A stretch of DNA of 64,000 bases from Alphaproteobacteria bacterium. Lineage in GTDB: Bacteria > Pseudomonadota > Alphaproteobacteria > Paracaedibacterales > CAIULA01. Positions 1 to 10,824 of this stretch are shown here, one piece after another; the first letter of the stretch is position 1, and each line of letters opens with the position of its first letter. The stretch lies in contig JAIEPD010000001.1 in assembly GCA_019749935.1 (NCBI GenBank), positions 56,484 to 120,483 on the forward strand, written 5' to 3'. The notes under the pieces were generated by a model. It did not search any database and was not told where the DNA came from. It saw only the letters and a list, made by a program, of their open reading frames with translations. Both the position numbers and the translations under genes were made by a program.

Positions 1-651
1 AGAGAGAGGGGACCTCAGGGAGAATTTAAAGGAATCTTGATCTATGATCCACATTTGTCTGGCAACAAAAGCGAGAAAGCTTCGGAAAATTCATACACCA
101 TCATTGCGGAAGAGGGTATGTTGCATCAAGGAGCGGAAGGTGTGGTTCTTGTTCTAAAAAGAGGAGGGCGCCAAGAGAAAGATAAAGTGACAGGAAAAAT
201 TTCATTTTTTGCATTTGATGAATTTGTTTTTGACCTCGAAAAGGCTCTTAAAAAAGAATCCCCTCGCATTACTAAGCCATATGAAAAAAATCTTTCTGAG
301 CTTTTTTATCCTGAACCAAGTGAAAACACACACGTACAGGCACGCATGCGTAGCGAAGGACATCAACGACTTTTAACGCCATGGCTTGCGTTAATTGACA
401 GCCTAATTGTTTGCTTGGCCATGCTGAAAGGCGAATTTAATCGAAAAGGAAGGCGTTATAGAGTTGTTGTGGGGGCTTCATCAGCATTGCTTGTACATAT
501 TGTACTTTATACACTTTTAAACTTAAGCGCAAAACATCCGGCTTTATTAATGGGATGTTATTTATTTATAACTCTTACAATCCCGTTTTTACTTATTTCG
601 CTTGAATCGGAGAGTATCCATTATAAAATCCTCTCAAGGAGAAGGAAATAA
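1..651 (+). CDS. lptF: LPS export permease LptF (YjgP/YjgQ family), C-terminal part; 5' end outside window
   Basis: Frame 1 is open from base 1 (REGPQGEFKGILIYDPHLSGNKS...); LptF-like periplasmic and C-terminal TM segments; followed directly by lptG and lptD. Confidence 0.85.
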   Translation, partial: RERGPQGEFKGILIYDPHLSGNKSEKASENSYTIIAEEGMLHQGAEGVVLVLKRGGRQEKDKVTGKISFFAFDEFVFDLEKALKKESPRITKPYEKNLSELFYPEPSENTHVQARMRSEGHQRLLTPWLALIDSLIVCLAMLKGEFNRKGRRYRVVVGASSALLVHIVLYTLLNLSAKHPALLMGCYLFITLTIPFLLISLESESIHYKILSRRRK

Positions 652-1754
652 TGGTGTATTTTCCATTCAGCACTTTAAATAGATATTTTTGTAGACGTTT
701 ACTCTTTTGGTTTTTTGTATGCCTTGGTGCTATTCTTGCGATTGTTAGTCTTTTTGAAATGGCTGAACTTTTAAGAAGATCGATGAGTCATCCCAATATC
801 TCACTTTCAATTATTGGTGAAATGGTGCTTCTTAAAATACCTCAGCATATTGAGATGCTCCTACCTTTTGTGACTTTTAGTGCTGCGGTTCTTTCTTTAT
901 GGCGTTTGAATCAAACTCAAGAAATTGTTTCAGCAAGAGCTTCTGGAATTTCTGTTTGGCAATTAGTCATTGGTTTAAATATCCTTGTTTTGGGATTTGG
1001 AATAATTTATTTGGTTTGTATAAACCCTTTGGGTGCAGCATTGACAGCACGTCTTTCTCAAATTGAAGAAAAGACATTTGGAAACTCCAATAATCTTTTA
1101 TCTATCTCTTCAAGCGGTCTGTGGCTTAGAGAAAGCAATAAAGAAGGAAAAACCATTATTCATGCTGACTTTTTTGATTTTTTACAAAATAAATTTCAAC
1201 AAGTTAGTTTTTATGATTATGATCATGCCGGCACTTATATAGGTCGCTATGACGCTAAAGAGGTTACTCTTCAAAATGCAGAGTGGAAATTAGAAAATGT
1301 GATGCATTGGGATAAGGGAAACATTTCACATTCATCTGACAATATTACTCGGTCAACAGATTTAACACTTACAAAGATTCAAGAAAGCTACGCTGCCCCA
1401 GAAAGTCTATCCTTTTGGAAAATTAGTGAATATATCGAGGTTTTAGAGAAAGCGGGACTTTCAAACATTCGTTATAAACTTCATTGGCATAGCCAAATTG
1501 CAAAAATTGGATTAATGATTGGAATGGTATTTCTTGCTTCTACATTTTGCCTACATCCAACTCGATATCGAAACGCTTCCTATTTAATTGCTTTCGGTAT
1601 TCTATCAGGGTTCGTTATTCATTTTTCAAGCGATGTAATTTACGCATTGGGTTTGGCTGGAAAAATTCCAATATTATTAGCGGCTTGGATTCCTCCTTTG
1701 GTCACACTGATGCTAAGCATTAGCTTGCTATTACATCAAGAGGGTGGTGAATGA
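651..1754 (+). CDS. lptG: LPS export permease LptG
   Basis: YjgP/YjgQ family pattern (LLFWFFVCLGAILAIVSLFEMAELLRRS...QEIVSARASGISVWQL); overlaps lptD start (GAATGAAACG). Confidence 0.92.
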   Translation: MVYFPFSTLNRYFCRRLLFWFFVCLGAILAIVSLFEMAELLRRSMSHPNISLSIIGEMVLLKIPQHIEMLLPFVTFSAAVLSLWRLNQTQEIVSARASGISVWQLVIGLNILVLGFGIIYLVCINPLGAALTARLSQIEEKTFGNSNNLLSISSSGLWLRESNKEGKTIIHADFFDFLQNKFQQVSFYDYDHAGTYIGRYDAKEVTLQNAEWKLENVMHWDKGNISHSSDNITRSTDLTLTKIQESYAAPESLSFWKISEYIEVLEKAGLSNIRYKLHWHSQIAKIGLMIGMVFLASTFCLHPTRYRNASYLIAFGILSGFVIHFSSDVIYALGLAGKIPILLAAWIPPLVTLMLSISLLLHQEGGE

Positions 1755-4132
1755 AACGTTCATATATAATCTTTCTGTTTATCTTTCTTTGCGTAGAAGC
1801 GAAAGTTACCTTAGCGGATGGCCCCTTACAGGTTGGGTCGGAATCACAAAAAAAGGAAAAAATCTCATATCTTAGCAATTTAAAAGAGCAAAAACTAACA
1901 ACACAGCAACTCAGTGATATGAAAAAAGGCGATATTCCCATCCTTTTCAAAGCTGATGAAATTATTTATCAAGAACACGAAAAGGTCATAATAGCTAAAG
2001 GAAATGTTGAGGTAACCCAATTTGTTTTAAATGTTGGATGGAGAGTTTTACGCAGTGACAGACTGCGTTTCGACCAAAAACAAGATAAAATATTTGTTTA
2101 TGGAAATGTAAAATTGAAAGAGCCCTCGGGTGATATTATTTTTACTGAATCTGCTGAATTTACAGGTGATTTTAAAAAGGGAGTTATTGAAACGCTTCGT
2201 TTATGGACAAAAGATGAATCTCAACTGTCAGCTTTGAACGGATACCGCGAGGATGGAAAAGAAACCCATTTTAAAAAAGCAATATATTCGCCTTGTAAGG
2301 TTTGCAGAAAAAATGATGGAGGATCAACCTTGCCTCTTTGGCAAATAAAAGCTGAGAAAACAGTACATGATAAAGAGTCACAAACCATCACCTACTATAA
2401 TGCACGTTTAGAACTTAAAGGCGTTCCTGTTTTCTACATGCCTTATTTTTCACACCCCGATCCAAAAGTGAAACGAAAATCTGGACTTTTGTTCCCAACG
2501 TTTGGTGTTACAAAAGATTTAGGAACTCTCGTTAGTCTTCCGGTATATCATGCGATAACGCCTAATCAGGACTTAACAATCACCCCGATTAAAACCACAA
2601 AACAAGGTGGGATTATTACATCAGATTATCGCCGTCGTTTCCGTGATGGTGAAGCGGCTCTTTCAGGAAGCTATACAAGAACACGCGGACTTCAACCAGC
2701 AACAACACCGCAACCACTTAATGGTCCTCGTTTGCCAAAACCTGACCGCTGGCACCTTATGAGCAAAGTTAAATACGATATAGATGATGATCGCCGAATG
2801 TCTTTAGATTTTAATAGAGCTAGCGATACAACGTATCTGGGGCGTTATCCTGTTGTAACGCAAAGAGCTCCAAGTTTTATTCAAAATAGAAATTTGACCT
2901 CCACTTTAAACTTTGAGAAATTTCACGGCGATAGTTATCTGGGGGCAAAAGGACTCTTATTTCAGACAGATGCTCCTAAAACAACGCCTCTTGTTCTTCC
3001 ATCGGCTAGATACCACAACCAATACGAGCCGGATAAACTAGGAGGCATCATAAGTACTGATGGGAATCTTCTTTCTTTAACGCGCCAAACACCGGTGCCT
3101 GGAAGATTAGCGACTCAGATGCAAAGGCTTTCAACTGGGATTGGATGGAAATTGCCGTATCAAACTCAAAATGGGCAATTAGTAACGTTTCAAGCAAATG
3201 GAAGAGTGGATGCTTATTATTTCAGAAGATATCAATTTTCTGCGACCCCTCTTGCAGGCCCCAGAGAGTCGCACCTAGAGCACACAACGGGTCGTATTTT
3301 TCCGCAAACGAGCATTGATTGGCGTTATCCATTTTTAAAGCAATTATCTCATGCTGATTGGATTTTACAACCCATGGCTATGGTTGCCGCAAGCCCGCCA
3401 CAACTTATCAACTTACATACACCAAACGAAGACTCAACAACTTTTGAATTAGATGATACAACCCTGTTTCTTCCAAATCGTTTTGATGGAATTGATAGGA
3501 CGGATACAGGATACAGAACGGTTTATGGTGCAGAAAATACTTTTAATTTCTCAAGACAAAGAAGTGTGAATGTATTTTTAGGTCAAAGCAGACGTCTTGA
3601 TCATCGAAAAGTTGTGGCTCCTGGCCTAGGAGAAGATCAAAATCAATCGGATTATGTGATGCGTCTTAAAGTGAAGCCAATTAAATGGCTAACCACGCGC
3701 TACCGCTGCTCGATTAACCCGCAAGATAATAGGCCTAGATATTCAGAGCTTGGATTTACAGTTGGTCAAAAAGCATTTCGCCTTGATGCAGGCTATGTCT
3801 ATTTAAATAAAAAGGCCACAGCAAAACAACAAGATATATCTCAAGTTAATTTTCAAGTTAGCTCTCAAGTTGTTGATAATTGGTCATTGTCGCTTGGGCA
3901 AATTAGAAATTTAAAACATAACCATGGTGGGAGTTCATTAGCGAACTTTCTCCTTGCAACCTATAAAGACGAATGTTTTCAAGTTGACGCAGGCCTTTAT
4001 AAAACGTCATATAATGACAGAGATATTCACCCAGATTCAGGTTTTCTCATCCAAATTACCTTTAAAAATCTAGGAAATTTCACGCCCTATAATGCACCGA
4101 GATACCCTGGTTCACCATTAACAGCGTTTTAA
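1751..4132 (+). CDS. lptD: LPS-assembly outer membrane protein LptD (OstA)
   Basis: Signal peptide; OstA-like N-terminus (ILFKADEIIYQEHEKVIIAKGNVEV); long beta-barrel; GVPVFYMPYFSHPDPKVKRKSGLLFPTFG motif. Confidence 0.95.
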   Translation: MKRSYIIFLFIFLCVEAKVTLADGPLQVGSESQKKEKISYLSNLKEQKLTTQQLSDMKKGDIPILFKADEIIYQEHEKVIIAKGNVEVTQFVLNVGWRVLRSDRLRFDQKQDKIFVYGNVKLKEPSGDIIFTESAEFTGDFKKGVIETLRLWTKDESQLSALNGYREDGKETHFKKAIYSPCKVCRKNDGGSTLPLWQIKAEKTVHDKESQTITYYNARLELKGVPVFYMPYFSHPDPKVKRKSGLLFPTFGVTKDLGTLVSLPVYHAITPNQDLTITPIKTTKQGGIITSDYRRRFRDGEAALSGSYTRTRGLQPATTPQPLNGPRLPKPDRWHLMSKVKYDIDDDRRMSLDFNRASDTTYLGRYPVVTQRAPSFIQNRNLTSTLNFEKFHGDSYLGAKGLLFQTDAPKTTPLVLPSARYHNQYEPDKLGGIISTDGNLLSLTRQTPVPGRLATQMQRLSTGIGWKLPYQTQNGQLVTFQANGRVDAYYFRRYQFSATPLAGPRESHLEHTTGRIFPQTSIDWRYPFLKQLSHADWILQPMAMVAASPPQLINLHTPNEDSTTFELDDTTLFLPNRFDGIDRTDTGYRTVYGAENTFNFSRQRSVNVFLGQSRRLDHRKVVAPGLGEDQNQSDYVMRLKVKPIKWLTTRYRCSINPQDNRPRYSELGFTVGQKAFRLDAGYVYLNKKATAKQQDISQVNFQVSSQVVDNWSLSLGQIRNLKHNHGGSSLANFLLATYKDECFQVDAGLYKTSYNDRDIHPDSGFLIQITFKNLGNFTPYNAPRYPGSPLTAF

Positions 4133-4140
4133 AAATACTG

Positions 4141-4773
4141 ATGACAAACTCTTGGATAAATGAATTATTTAGGCGTCTTCACAGTGCCAACCCAAAACCA
4201 GAAACTGAGCTTTTATATACAAATCCCTACACCCTTTTGGTTGCAGTTGTTTTGTCAGCCCAGACAACGGACAAAGGAGTTAATAAGGCAACAGCTGAGT
4301 TATTTAAAATTGCTGATAATCCTGAAAAAATGCTTCATCTAGGTGAAGAAAAGCTTTTAGATTACTTAAAGAGCCTTAATCTTTATAAGACAAAATCTAG
4401 GAATGTGATCGCATTATCTCGCATTCTTTTAGAACATTATAAAGGGCAAGTTCCAAAAGACAGAGAAGCACTTGAAGGTTTGCCAGGGGTTGGCCGAAAA
4501 ACAGCAAATGTCGTGTTAAATGTGGCTTTTGGAATTGAGACAATAGCTGTGGATACCCATATATTTAGGGTGGCTAATCGAACGGGGCTTGCTGTTGGAA
4601 AAACCCCATTAAATGTTGAGACGATTTTAGAAAAGGTTGTCCCCAAAGAATTTCGCCTACACGCCCATCACTGGTTAATTTTACATGGCCGATATATATG
4701 TGTTGCCAAAAATCCAAAATGTGAGATTTGTCCGATTTCAGATCTTTGCCAGTATTATAAAAGTAAGACCTAA
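4141..4773 (+). CDS. nth: Endonuclease III
   Basis: HhH motif LPGVGRKTANVVLNVAFG, VDTHIFRVANR, C-terminal 4Fe-4S cysteines (CVAKNPKCEICPISDLC). Confidence 0.96.
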   Translation: MTNSWINELFRRLHSANPKPETELLYTNPYTLLVAVVLSAQTTDKGVNKATAELFKIADNPEKMLHLGEEKLLDYLKSLNLYKTKSRNVIALSRILLEHYKGQVPKDREALEGLPGVGRKTANVVLNVAFGIETIAVDTHIFRVANRTGLAVGKTPLNVETILEKVVPKEFRLHAHHWLILHGRYICVAKNPKCEICPISDLCQYYKSKT

Positions 4774-6098
4774 TGGATTCACTTACGATTTCATCAACCG
4801 AAAAGATAATCGGTATTTTAGATGTGCCTGGCGATAAATCAATAAGTCACAGGACTCTTATTTTGGGTTCTCTTACAAAGCGTCCTCTCGAAATTTCAAA
4901 CTTGAATCAAGGCGAAGATGTTGCGCATACCAGAAAAGCTCTAGAGGAGCTTGGAGTCTGTATCCAAAATGTGGAAAAGGGACGCGTAAGGTTGGAATGT
5001 TTAAAATCATTTACCCCGCCCAAAGAACTTTTGTACCTAGGAAACTCAGGAACTTCTGCAAGATTATTAATGGGATTGTTGTCGTCTTGTGATTTTGAAA
5101 CGCATATTTTAGGAGATGTTTCGCTTCAAAAACGTCCTATGAAAAGAGTAATGGATCCTTTATCTCTCATGGGAGTTTATTTTGAAGATACGAATGGATG
5201 TCTTCCTGTAATTCAAAAAGGTAGAGCCAAACTTCAACCAATATCTTATAGACTTCCTGTTCCATCTGCTCAGCTTAAATCAGCCCTTTTAATTGCAGCC
5301 TTGTCAGTGAATGGAATTACGAGAATTATTGAACCTGTTTTATCCAGGGACCATACAGAACTTTTGATGCAATTTTTGGATATGCCATTAAAAATTTACC
5401 ATGAAAGCCAAGAAAGAGTTCTGGAAGTTACTGGCTCCTATGTTCCTAATAAGGGAAAGGATTTGTTGTTAGATATTCCTGGCGATCCATCTGCGGCAGC
5501 GTTTTGGATCGTCTCATCTCTCCTTGTAAAGGACTCTAATTTAAAAATTAATAACGTTTGCTGGAATCCATTTCGAAATGTTTTTATCGATGTTTTAAAA
5601 AAGATGGGAGGAAACATTCAAATTATTCCCCGAAAATCTCAAATGGGAGAAGAGTGCGCAGATATTATCAGTCAAACAAGCTTATTGCATGGAATTGAAA
5701 TTTCTGCAGATCTTGCTCCTTCTTTAATTGATGAATATCCAATTCTAGCTGTTGCAGCAGCTTTTGCAAAAGGACGGTCTGTTTGTAGAGGGCTTAAAGA
5801 GTTAAGGTTTAAAGAATCAAATCGATTAGAGGCAATGGAGGTTAATTTAAAAGCGTGCGGCGTTAGATGTTACGTAGAAGGTAATGATCTATTCATAGAA
5901 GGAGGAGAGTTTGACCCTATTCAAAATTCGATAGAAATTCACCCCTATCATGATCACAGAATTGCCATGGCATTTAGCATTTTTGCCCTTGCTTATGACC
6001 ACTCAATCACAATTCACCAAACCAAGACGGTTAAAAGCAGTGATGTTAATTTCTATAAGCATTTATTAAGATTCTCAAATCTTAACCCGCATCGTTAG
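4773..6098 (+). CDS. aroA: 3-phosphoshikimate 1-carboxyvinyltransferase (EPSP synthase)
   Basis: PGDKSISHRTLILGSL, LGNSGTSARLLMGLL, RFKESNRLEAM, DHRIAMAFSIFAL motifs. Confidence 0.97.
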   Translation: MDSLTISSTEKIIGILDVPGDKSISHRTLILGSLTKRPLEISNLNQGEDVAHTRKALEELGVCIQNVEKGRVRLECLKSFTPPKELLYLGNSGTSARLLMGLLSSCDFETHILGDVSLQKRPMKRVMDPLSLMGVYFEDTNGCLPVIQKGRAKLQPISYRLPVPSAQLKSALLIAALSVNGITRIIEPVLSRDHTELLMQFLDMPLKIYHESQERVLEVTGSYVPNKGKDLLLDIPGDPSAAAFWIVSSLLVKDSNLKINNVCWNPFRNVFIDVLKKMGGNIQIIPRKSQMGEECADIISQTSLLHGIEISADLAPSLIDEYPILAVAAAFAKGRSVCRGLKELRFKESNRLEAMEVNLKACGVRCYVEGNDLFIEGGEFDPIQNSIEIHPYHDHRIAMAFSIFALAYDHSITIHQTKTVKSSDVNFYKHLLRFSNLNPHR

Positions 6099-7937
6099 TT
6101 CAACAGCGTGTTCTGGGGGAATATGATAAAATTCTGTTGGATTCATAGAATTTTTTGCCAGCTGAACAAAGATTCTTTCTTTCCATCCTTTAAGTATTTT
6201 TCGGCTTGAGCTTATGGGGAAAACTCGACTGATGAAAAAGTAAAAGTCATTCGGATCAAAATTTGGATTAAGATTACAAAATTTTGAGATTAACTTGAAA
6301 ACATGGGGCGTTTCTTTAAAACCATAATAAGCATTAATTTGATAGAATCCGGGGAAAATTTCCTTTGCGCTTAAGCGCTTTGCTGGGCTTACCGTTGGAA
6401 CGTTTGTCGTTATTATAGTTAATAAAATAACATGCTCGTGCAAAGTTCCATAATGCTGAAGTCCAATTTTTAATGCCGTTGGGATGCTATCTTGAATAGG
6501 TGAGATATAAACCGCAGTTCCTTTTTGTTTTGTAAAACTCTCTTTTTTCAAAACTGATAAGAATTCATCAAAGGTCATCTCACTTTTCTTAATCTCTTTT
6601 TTCAATTCTTGTCTACACTTGTACCATGTGTACATGATTCCATATGCGCCAAGTGCAATAAGGAGAGGCAGCCATCCTCCATGAAAAATCTTTGCAAGGT
6701 TTATGCTAAAATAAAAAACGTCAATAACGAGTATGGGGCTAAAAATAAGTCCTATTTTCCAAGTCTTCCATTCCCAAAAATGCTTGGCAACCATCATAAT
6801 CAATACGCTTGTCATTAACATAATGGTTGAAACAACCAGCCCATAAGCAGCGGCTAAATTACTTGATGTTTTAAAAATCAGCACAAGCAGAATCGTTGAG
6901 ATCATCAATAAAATATTAAGAGAAGGGATATAAACCTGACCAATTTGCTTAGCTGAAGTATGGAGAATCCGAAGTCTTGGGAGGTATCCTAATTGCAAAG
7001 CTTGCCAACCGATTGAAAAAATCCCTGAAATAATTGACTGAGACGCAATGATTGTGGCTATTGTTGCAAGAACAATTAAGGGATAAAGCGCCCAAGATGG
7101 GGCCAAAAGATAAAATGGATTCTCAATAGCTGTAGGATTTTTTAAAAGAAGGGCTGCTTGTCCAAAGTAATTAAAAAGTAGACAAGGACAAACAAGGTAA
7201 AACCAAGCAATCTGGATCGGTTTTTTTCCAAAATGTCCAAGATCAGCATACATAGCTTCAGCGCCCGTTAGGGCTAAGACAGTTGTACCCAAAATTAGCA
7301 AAGATGGAAATCCATTGCTTATAAGAAAATACACACCATATAAAGGGTTTAAGGCCTTTAGGATGCTAGGAGTGTGGAGAATTTGAATGAATCCCAAAAC
7401 TCCAATAACCATAAACCAAACTATCATAATAGGACCAAACCAAATGCCAATTTTAGCGGTTCCATGTTTTTGAGCTAAAAAGAGGCAAATAAGAATCGCA
7501 ATTGCTAATGGCAGAATAACGCTTTGAAAGTGTGGTGAAACAACGACAAGTCCTTCTAAGGCTCCAAGGACAGAAATAGCAGGAGTTATTAGACCGTCCC
7601 CGCAAAAAAGAGCAGCCCCTAACATGCCAATAAATATTAAAGCTGAAGAATGTTTAAGGCGCTTGTGTTGATGCAATAAGGCGGTGAGCGCAAGGATTCC
7701 ACCTTCTCCATGATTATCTGCTCGCAATACAAAAATGGCATATTTTATACAAATAACGATAAAGATTGACCAAAAAATAAGAGAGAGATTGCCGAGCACT
7801 TCGAGCTGCTGAACTTGCATGTTATGAGCATGTAAGCATTCCTTAAAGGTATAAAGTGGGCTGGTGCCAATATCACCATAGACAATTCCAAGAGCGCCAA
7901 TAATCAGTTTGCGCAAATCTAATTGTGCCTTGGACAT
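6075..7937 (-). CDS. kup: Low-affinity K+ uptake protein Kup
   Basis: ALGIVYGDIGTSPLYTFKEC, DNHGEGGILALTALL, FCGDGLITPAISVLGALEG motifs; about 12 TM. Confidence 0.96.
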   Translation of the reverse strand: MSKAQLDLRKLIIGALGIVYGDIGTSPLYTFKECLHAHNMQVQQLEVLGNLSLIFWSIFIVICIKYAIFVLRADNHGEGGILALTALLHQHKRLKHSSALIFIGMLGAALFCGDGLITPAISVLGALEGLVVVSPHFQSVILPLAIAILICLFLAQKHGTAKIGIWFGPIMIVWFMVIGVLGFIQILHTPSILKALNPLYGVYFLISNGFPSLLILGTTVLALTGAEAMYADLGHFGKKPIQIAWFYLVCPCLLFNYFGQAALLLKNPTAIENPFYLLAPSWALYPLIVLATIATIIASQSIISGIFSIGWQALQLGYLPRLRILHTSAKQIGQVYIPSLNILLMISTILLVLIFKTSSNLAAAYGLVVSTIMLMTSVLIMMVAKHFWEWKTWKIGLIFSPILVIDVFYFSINLAKIFHGGWLPLLIALGAYGIMYTWYKCRQELKKEIKKSEMTFDEFLSVLKKESFTKQKGTAVYISPIQDSIPTALKIGLQHYGTLHEHVILLTIITTNVPTVSPAKRLSAKEIFPGFYQINAYYGFKETPHVFKLISKFCNLNPNFDPNDFYFFISRVFPISSSRKILKGWKERIFVQLAKNSMNPTEFYHIPPEHAVELTMRVKI

Positions 7938-8112
7938 TCTTGATCTTTATTTCAAAGGACTTCTCTAGCTTGATATTAGAGAGACATGGTTAAGATTTTG
8001 TTAAAAGTTAGGGTAAATTCGCTAGAGACAATTAGTCTTTGTTTCTTAACACTTTTTAACCATTTTAAGTTTATAATGTTTTTGTAATGTGATTTAACAA
8101 GGCAAAAATGTT

Positions 8113-9120
8113 GTGGTGCAAGATTTCCTAAAACACAATAAAATTCATAATGTTATTATTGGGATTATCCTTTTTGTCCTTTTAATAACGGCCTATTTCT
8201 TCATAAATAACAGACTTTCGAGTGACAAAATCCTTTTGCAAGGAAACGTCGATATTCGCCAAGTTGAACTTGGTTTCAGAGTTAATGGGCGCATTGCTGA
8301 AATGCGCGTTGATGAAGGAGATATCGTTAAAGAAGGCGATATACTCGCTGCCTTAGATAAATCACCTTTTCTTCATGCACGTGATATTGCCAAAGGTCAG
8401 GTTGATCAATCTACTGCTGCTTTAAAAAAAATGGAGGCAGGTAACAGGGTTCAAGAAATTGAACAAGCAAAAGCCGCCGTTAAAGAACAAGAAGCCGCCT
8501 ATGAATACGCTGATAAGTTTTTAAAAAGACAGTCCAATCTTTTGAAAACCAGAGCTGTATCGCAGCAAGCTTATGATGATGCCTTAGCACATAAACAAGA
8601 GATAGAAGCCAAATTGAAATCCGTTCAAGAGGCATTAAAACTTTCAGAAGAAGGTTTTAGAGCTGAGGATATCGAGGCAGCGAGAGCTGATCTTGCAATT
8701 GCAAACGCGCGCCTTGCTAATACAGAAACGGATCTAAAAGATACAGAGATTTTGGCGCCAAAAGCAGGAACAATTTTAACAAGGGCAAGGGAGCCAGGAG
8801 CCATTGTTGGAAATGGCGGGACAGTTTATATGCTTTCTTTGCCCAGTCCTGTTTGGGTAAGAGCTTATGTTTCAGAAATTGAACTCGGCCGTATAAAACC
8901 AGGAATGAAAGCTGAGGTGTACACGGACACCAATCCTGATAAACCGTTTAAAGGGCAAGTTGGGTTTATTTCACCAAAGGCAGAATTTACCCCTAAAAAT
9001 ATTGAAACCAAAGAGCTTCGAACAAATTTAGTTTATAGGCTGCGGATCATTGTCGAAGATGTAAAAGGTGAGCTTCGTCAGGGTATGCCGGTTATTGTTT
9101 CTTTAAAAGCCTCAGATTAA
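8113..9120 (+). CDS. HlyD-family periplasmic adaptor (YbhG-like)
   Basis: N-terminal TM, barrel-sandwich hybrid (GNVDIRQVELGFRVNGRIAEMRVDEGDIVKEGD), coiled coil; adjacent to ABC transporter genes. Confidence 0.93.
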   Translation: MVQDFLKHNKIHNVIIGIILFVLLITAYFFINNRLSSDKILLQGNVDIRQVELGFRVNGRIAEMRVDEGDIVKEGDILAALDKSPFLHARDIAKGQVDQSTAALKKMEAGNRVQEIEQAKAAVKEQEAAYEYADKFLKRQSNLLKTRAVSQQAYDDALAHKQEIEAKLKSVQEALKLSEEGFRAEDIEAARADLAIANARLANTETDLKDTEILAPKAGTILTRAREPGAIVGNGGTVYMLSLPSPVWVRAYVSEIELGRIKPGMKAEVYTDTNPDKPFKGQVGFISPKAEFTPKNIETKELRTNLVYRLRIIVEDVKGELRQGMPVIVSLKASD

Positions 9121-10824
9121 ATGCAAGACGGTATCATTACCCTGAATGCTGTAACAAAGGTTTTTAAACCAGACATAACCGCTTTGAATGAAATCAGTGC
9201 TGTAATTAAACCGGGAATGATTACGGGTTTAGTGGGCCCGGATGGAGCAGGGAAAACAACCCTTTTGCGTTTGATTGCAGGACTTTTAACTCCAACCACT
9301 GGGCACATTACAGTTGATGGATTTGACACAATCAAAGATGCAGGGGCTATTCATTCTTTTATTGGATATATGCCGCAAAAATTTGGCCTTTATGAGGAAT
9401 TAACAGTTCTTGAAAATTTGGAACTGCACGCCAAACTTAGGAATATAAAGGGTTTGGAGAGAAAAAATTTCTTTGAAAAAATGCTGACCTTTACGGATCT
9501 AGAACGGTTCACAAAACGGCTTGCTGGCAAGCTTTCAGGGGGAATGAAGCAAAAATTAGGATTGGCTTGTTCGCTCTTAGGTAAACCCCGTTTTTTATTG
9601 CTTGATGAACCAAGTGTTGGCGTTGATCCATTATCACGTCGTGAATTGTGGAAAATGGTTCAAAATTTAAGCACAGACGGGATGAGCGTTATTTGGGCAA
9701 CGGCTTATCTCGATGAAGCTGAACAGTGTGAAGAGGTGTTGTTATTAAATCATGGAAAGCTGCTTTATGAGGGAAGGCCTCAAAATTTAACATCCAGGGT
9801 CGAGGGAAGAGTTTATCTAGCAAGAGTGCCGGCAGATAAACGCCGCCAAATTTTATCAAAGATTCTTCAAAACAATGAGGTGGTTGATGGTGTGATTCAA
9901 GGTCATAATGTTCGTATTTTATTGAAAAGGGATGAAAAGCCAGAACTTGGATTGTCATTGGAATCTACCAAGGCTCGGTTCGAGGATGCATTTATCGATA
10001 TCCTAAAAGGCAATTATACGCGTGACTCTCTACTTGCAAAGCATATGAATGAAAAAGCGATTCAAGATGTTCCTCCAATTCAGGCAATAGGGTTAACGAA
10101 AAAATTCGGTGATTTTACGGCTGCAAAAGACATTACATTTACCATTCAAAGAGGCGAGGTCTTTGGGCTTTTAGGTCCGAATGGTGCCGGTAAATCAACA
10201 ACCTTTAAGATGATGTGTGGCTTATTGCAACCAACAAAAGGAAAGGCTTTGGTTTCAGGATTTGATTTGAAATCAGCAAGCTCCATGGCTCGTATGCGTA
10301 TTGGTTATATGGCTCAGAAATTCTCGCTTTACAGTGATCTGAGTGTTAAGCAAAATCTTGATTTTTTTTCAGGCGTTTATGGTTTAAAGGGAGAGGTGAA
10401 ATCGAATCGTATCCAAGAACTTATTAAAATCTTTGATTTAGAAACATATCTGAATACGGATGCTGGAATTTTGCCGCTTGGGTTTAAGCAGCGTTTAGCT
10501 TTAGCCTGTGCTGTCATCCATGAGCCAGATGTCTTATTTTTAGATGAACCCACTTCTGGTGTTGACCCGTTAACGCGGCGTGAATTTTGGACACATATTA
10601 ATGGTATGGCTGAAAAAGGCATGACGATTATGGTCACAACACATTTTATGGATGAGGCTGAGTATTGCGATCGTATAGCTCTTATCTTTAAGGGAGAAAA
10701 TATCGCAACGAATACACCTGATGGCCTGAAGGAAGGAATAAAATCTAAAGAAAATCCCGACCCAACTTTAGAGGAAACCTTTATAGAATTGATCAGACGT
10801 GCTGATAAGGATGGGGAATCATAA
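9121..10824 (+). CDS. ABC transporter ATP-binding protein with two fused NBDs (YbhF-like)
   Basis: Two Walker A motifs (GPDGAGKTT, GPNGAGKST); LSGGMKQKLGLA signature; LLLDEP and LFLDEP Walker B. Confidence 0.95.
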   Translation: MQDGIITLNAVTKVFKPDITALNEISAVIKPGMITGLVGPDGAGKTTLLRLIAGLLTPTTGHITVDGFDTIKDAGAIHSFIGYMPQKFGLYEELTVLENLELHAKLRNIKGLERKNFFEKMLTFTDLERFTKRLAGKLSGGMKQKLGLACSLLGKPRFLLLDEPSVGVDPLSRRELWKMVQNLSTDGMSVIWATAYLDEAEQCEEVLLLNHGKLLYEGRPQNLTSRVEGRVYLARVPADKRRQILSKILQNNEVVDGVIQGHNVRILLKRDEKPELGLSLESTKARFEDAFIDILKGNYTRDSLLAKHMNEKAIQDVPPIQAIGLTKKFGDFTAAKDITFTIQRGEVFGLLGPNGAGKSTTFKMMCGLLQPTKGKALVSGFDLKSASSMARMRIGYMAQKFSLYSDLSVKQNLDFFSGVYGLKGEVKSNRIQELIKIFDLETYLNTDAGILPLGFKQRLALACAVIHEPDVLFLDEPTSGVDPLTRREFWTHINGMAEKGMTIMVTTHFMDEAEYCDRIALIFKGENIATNTPDGLKEGIKSKENPDPTLEETFIELIRRADKDGES

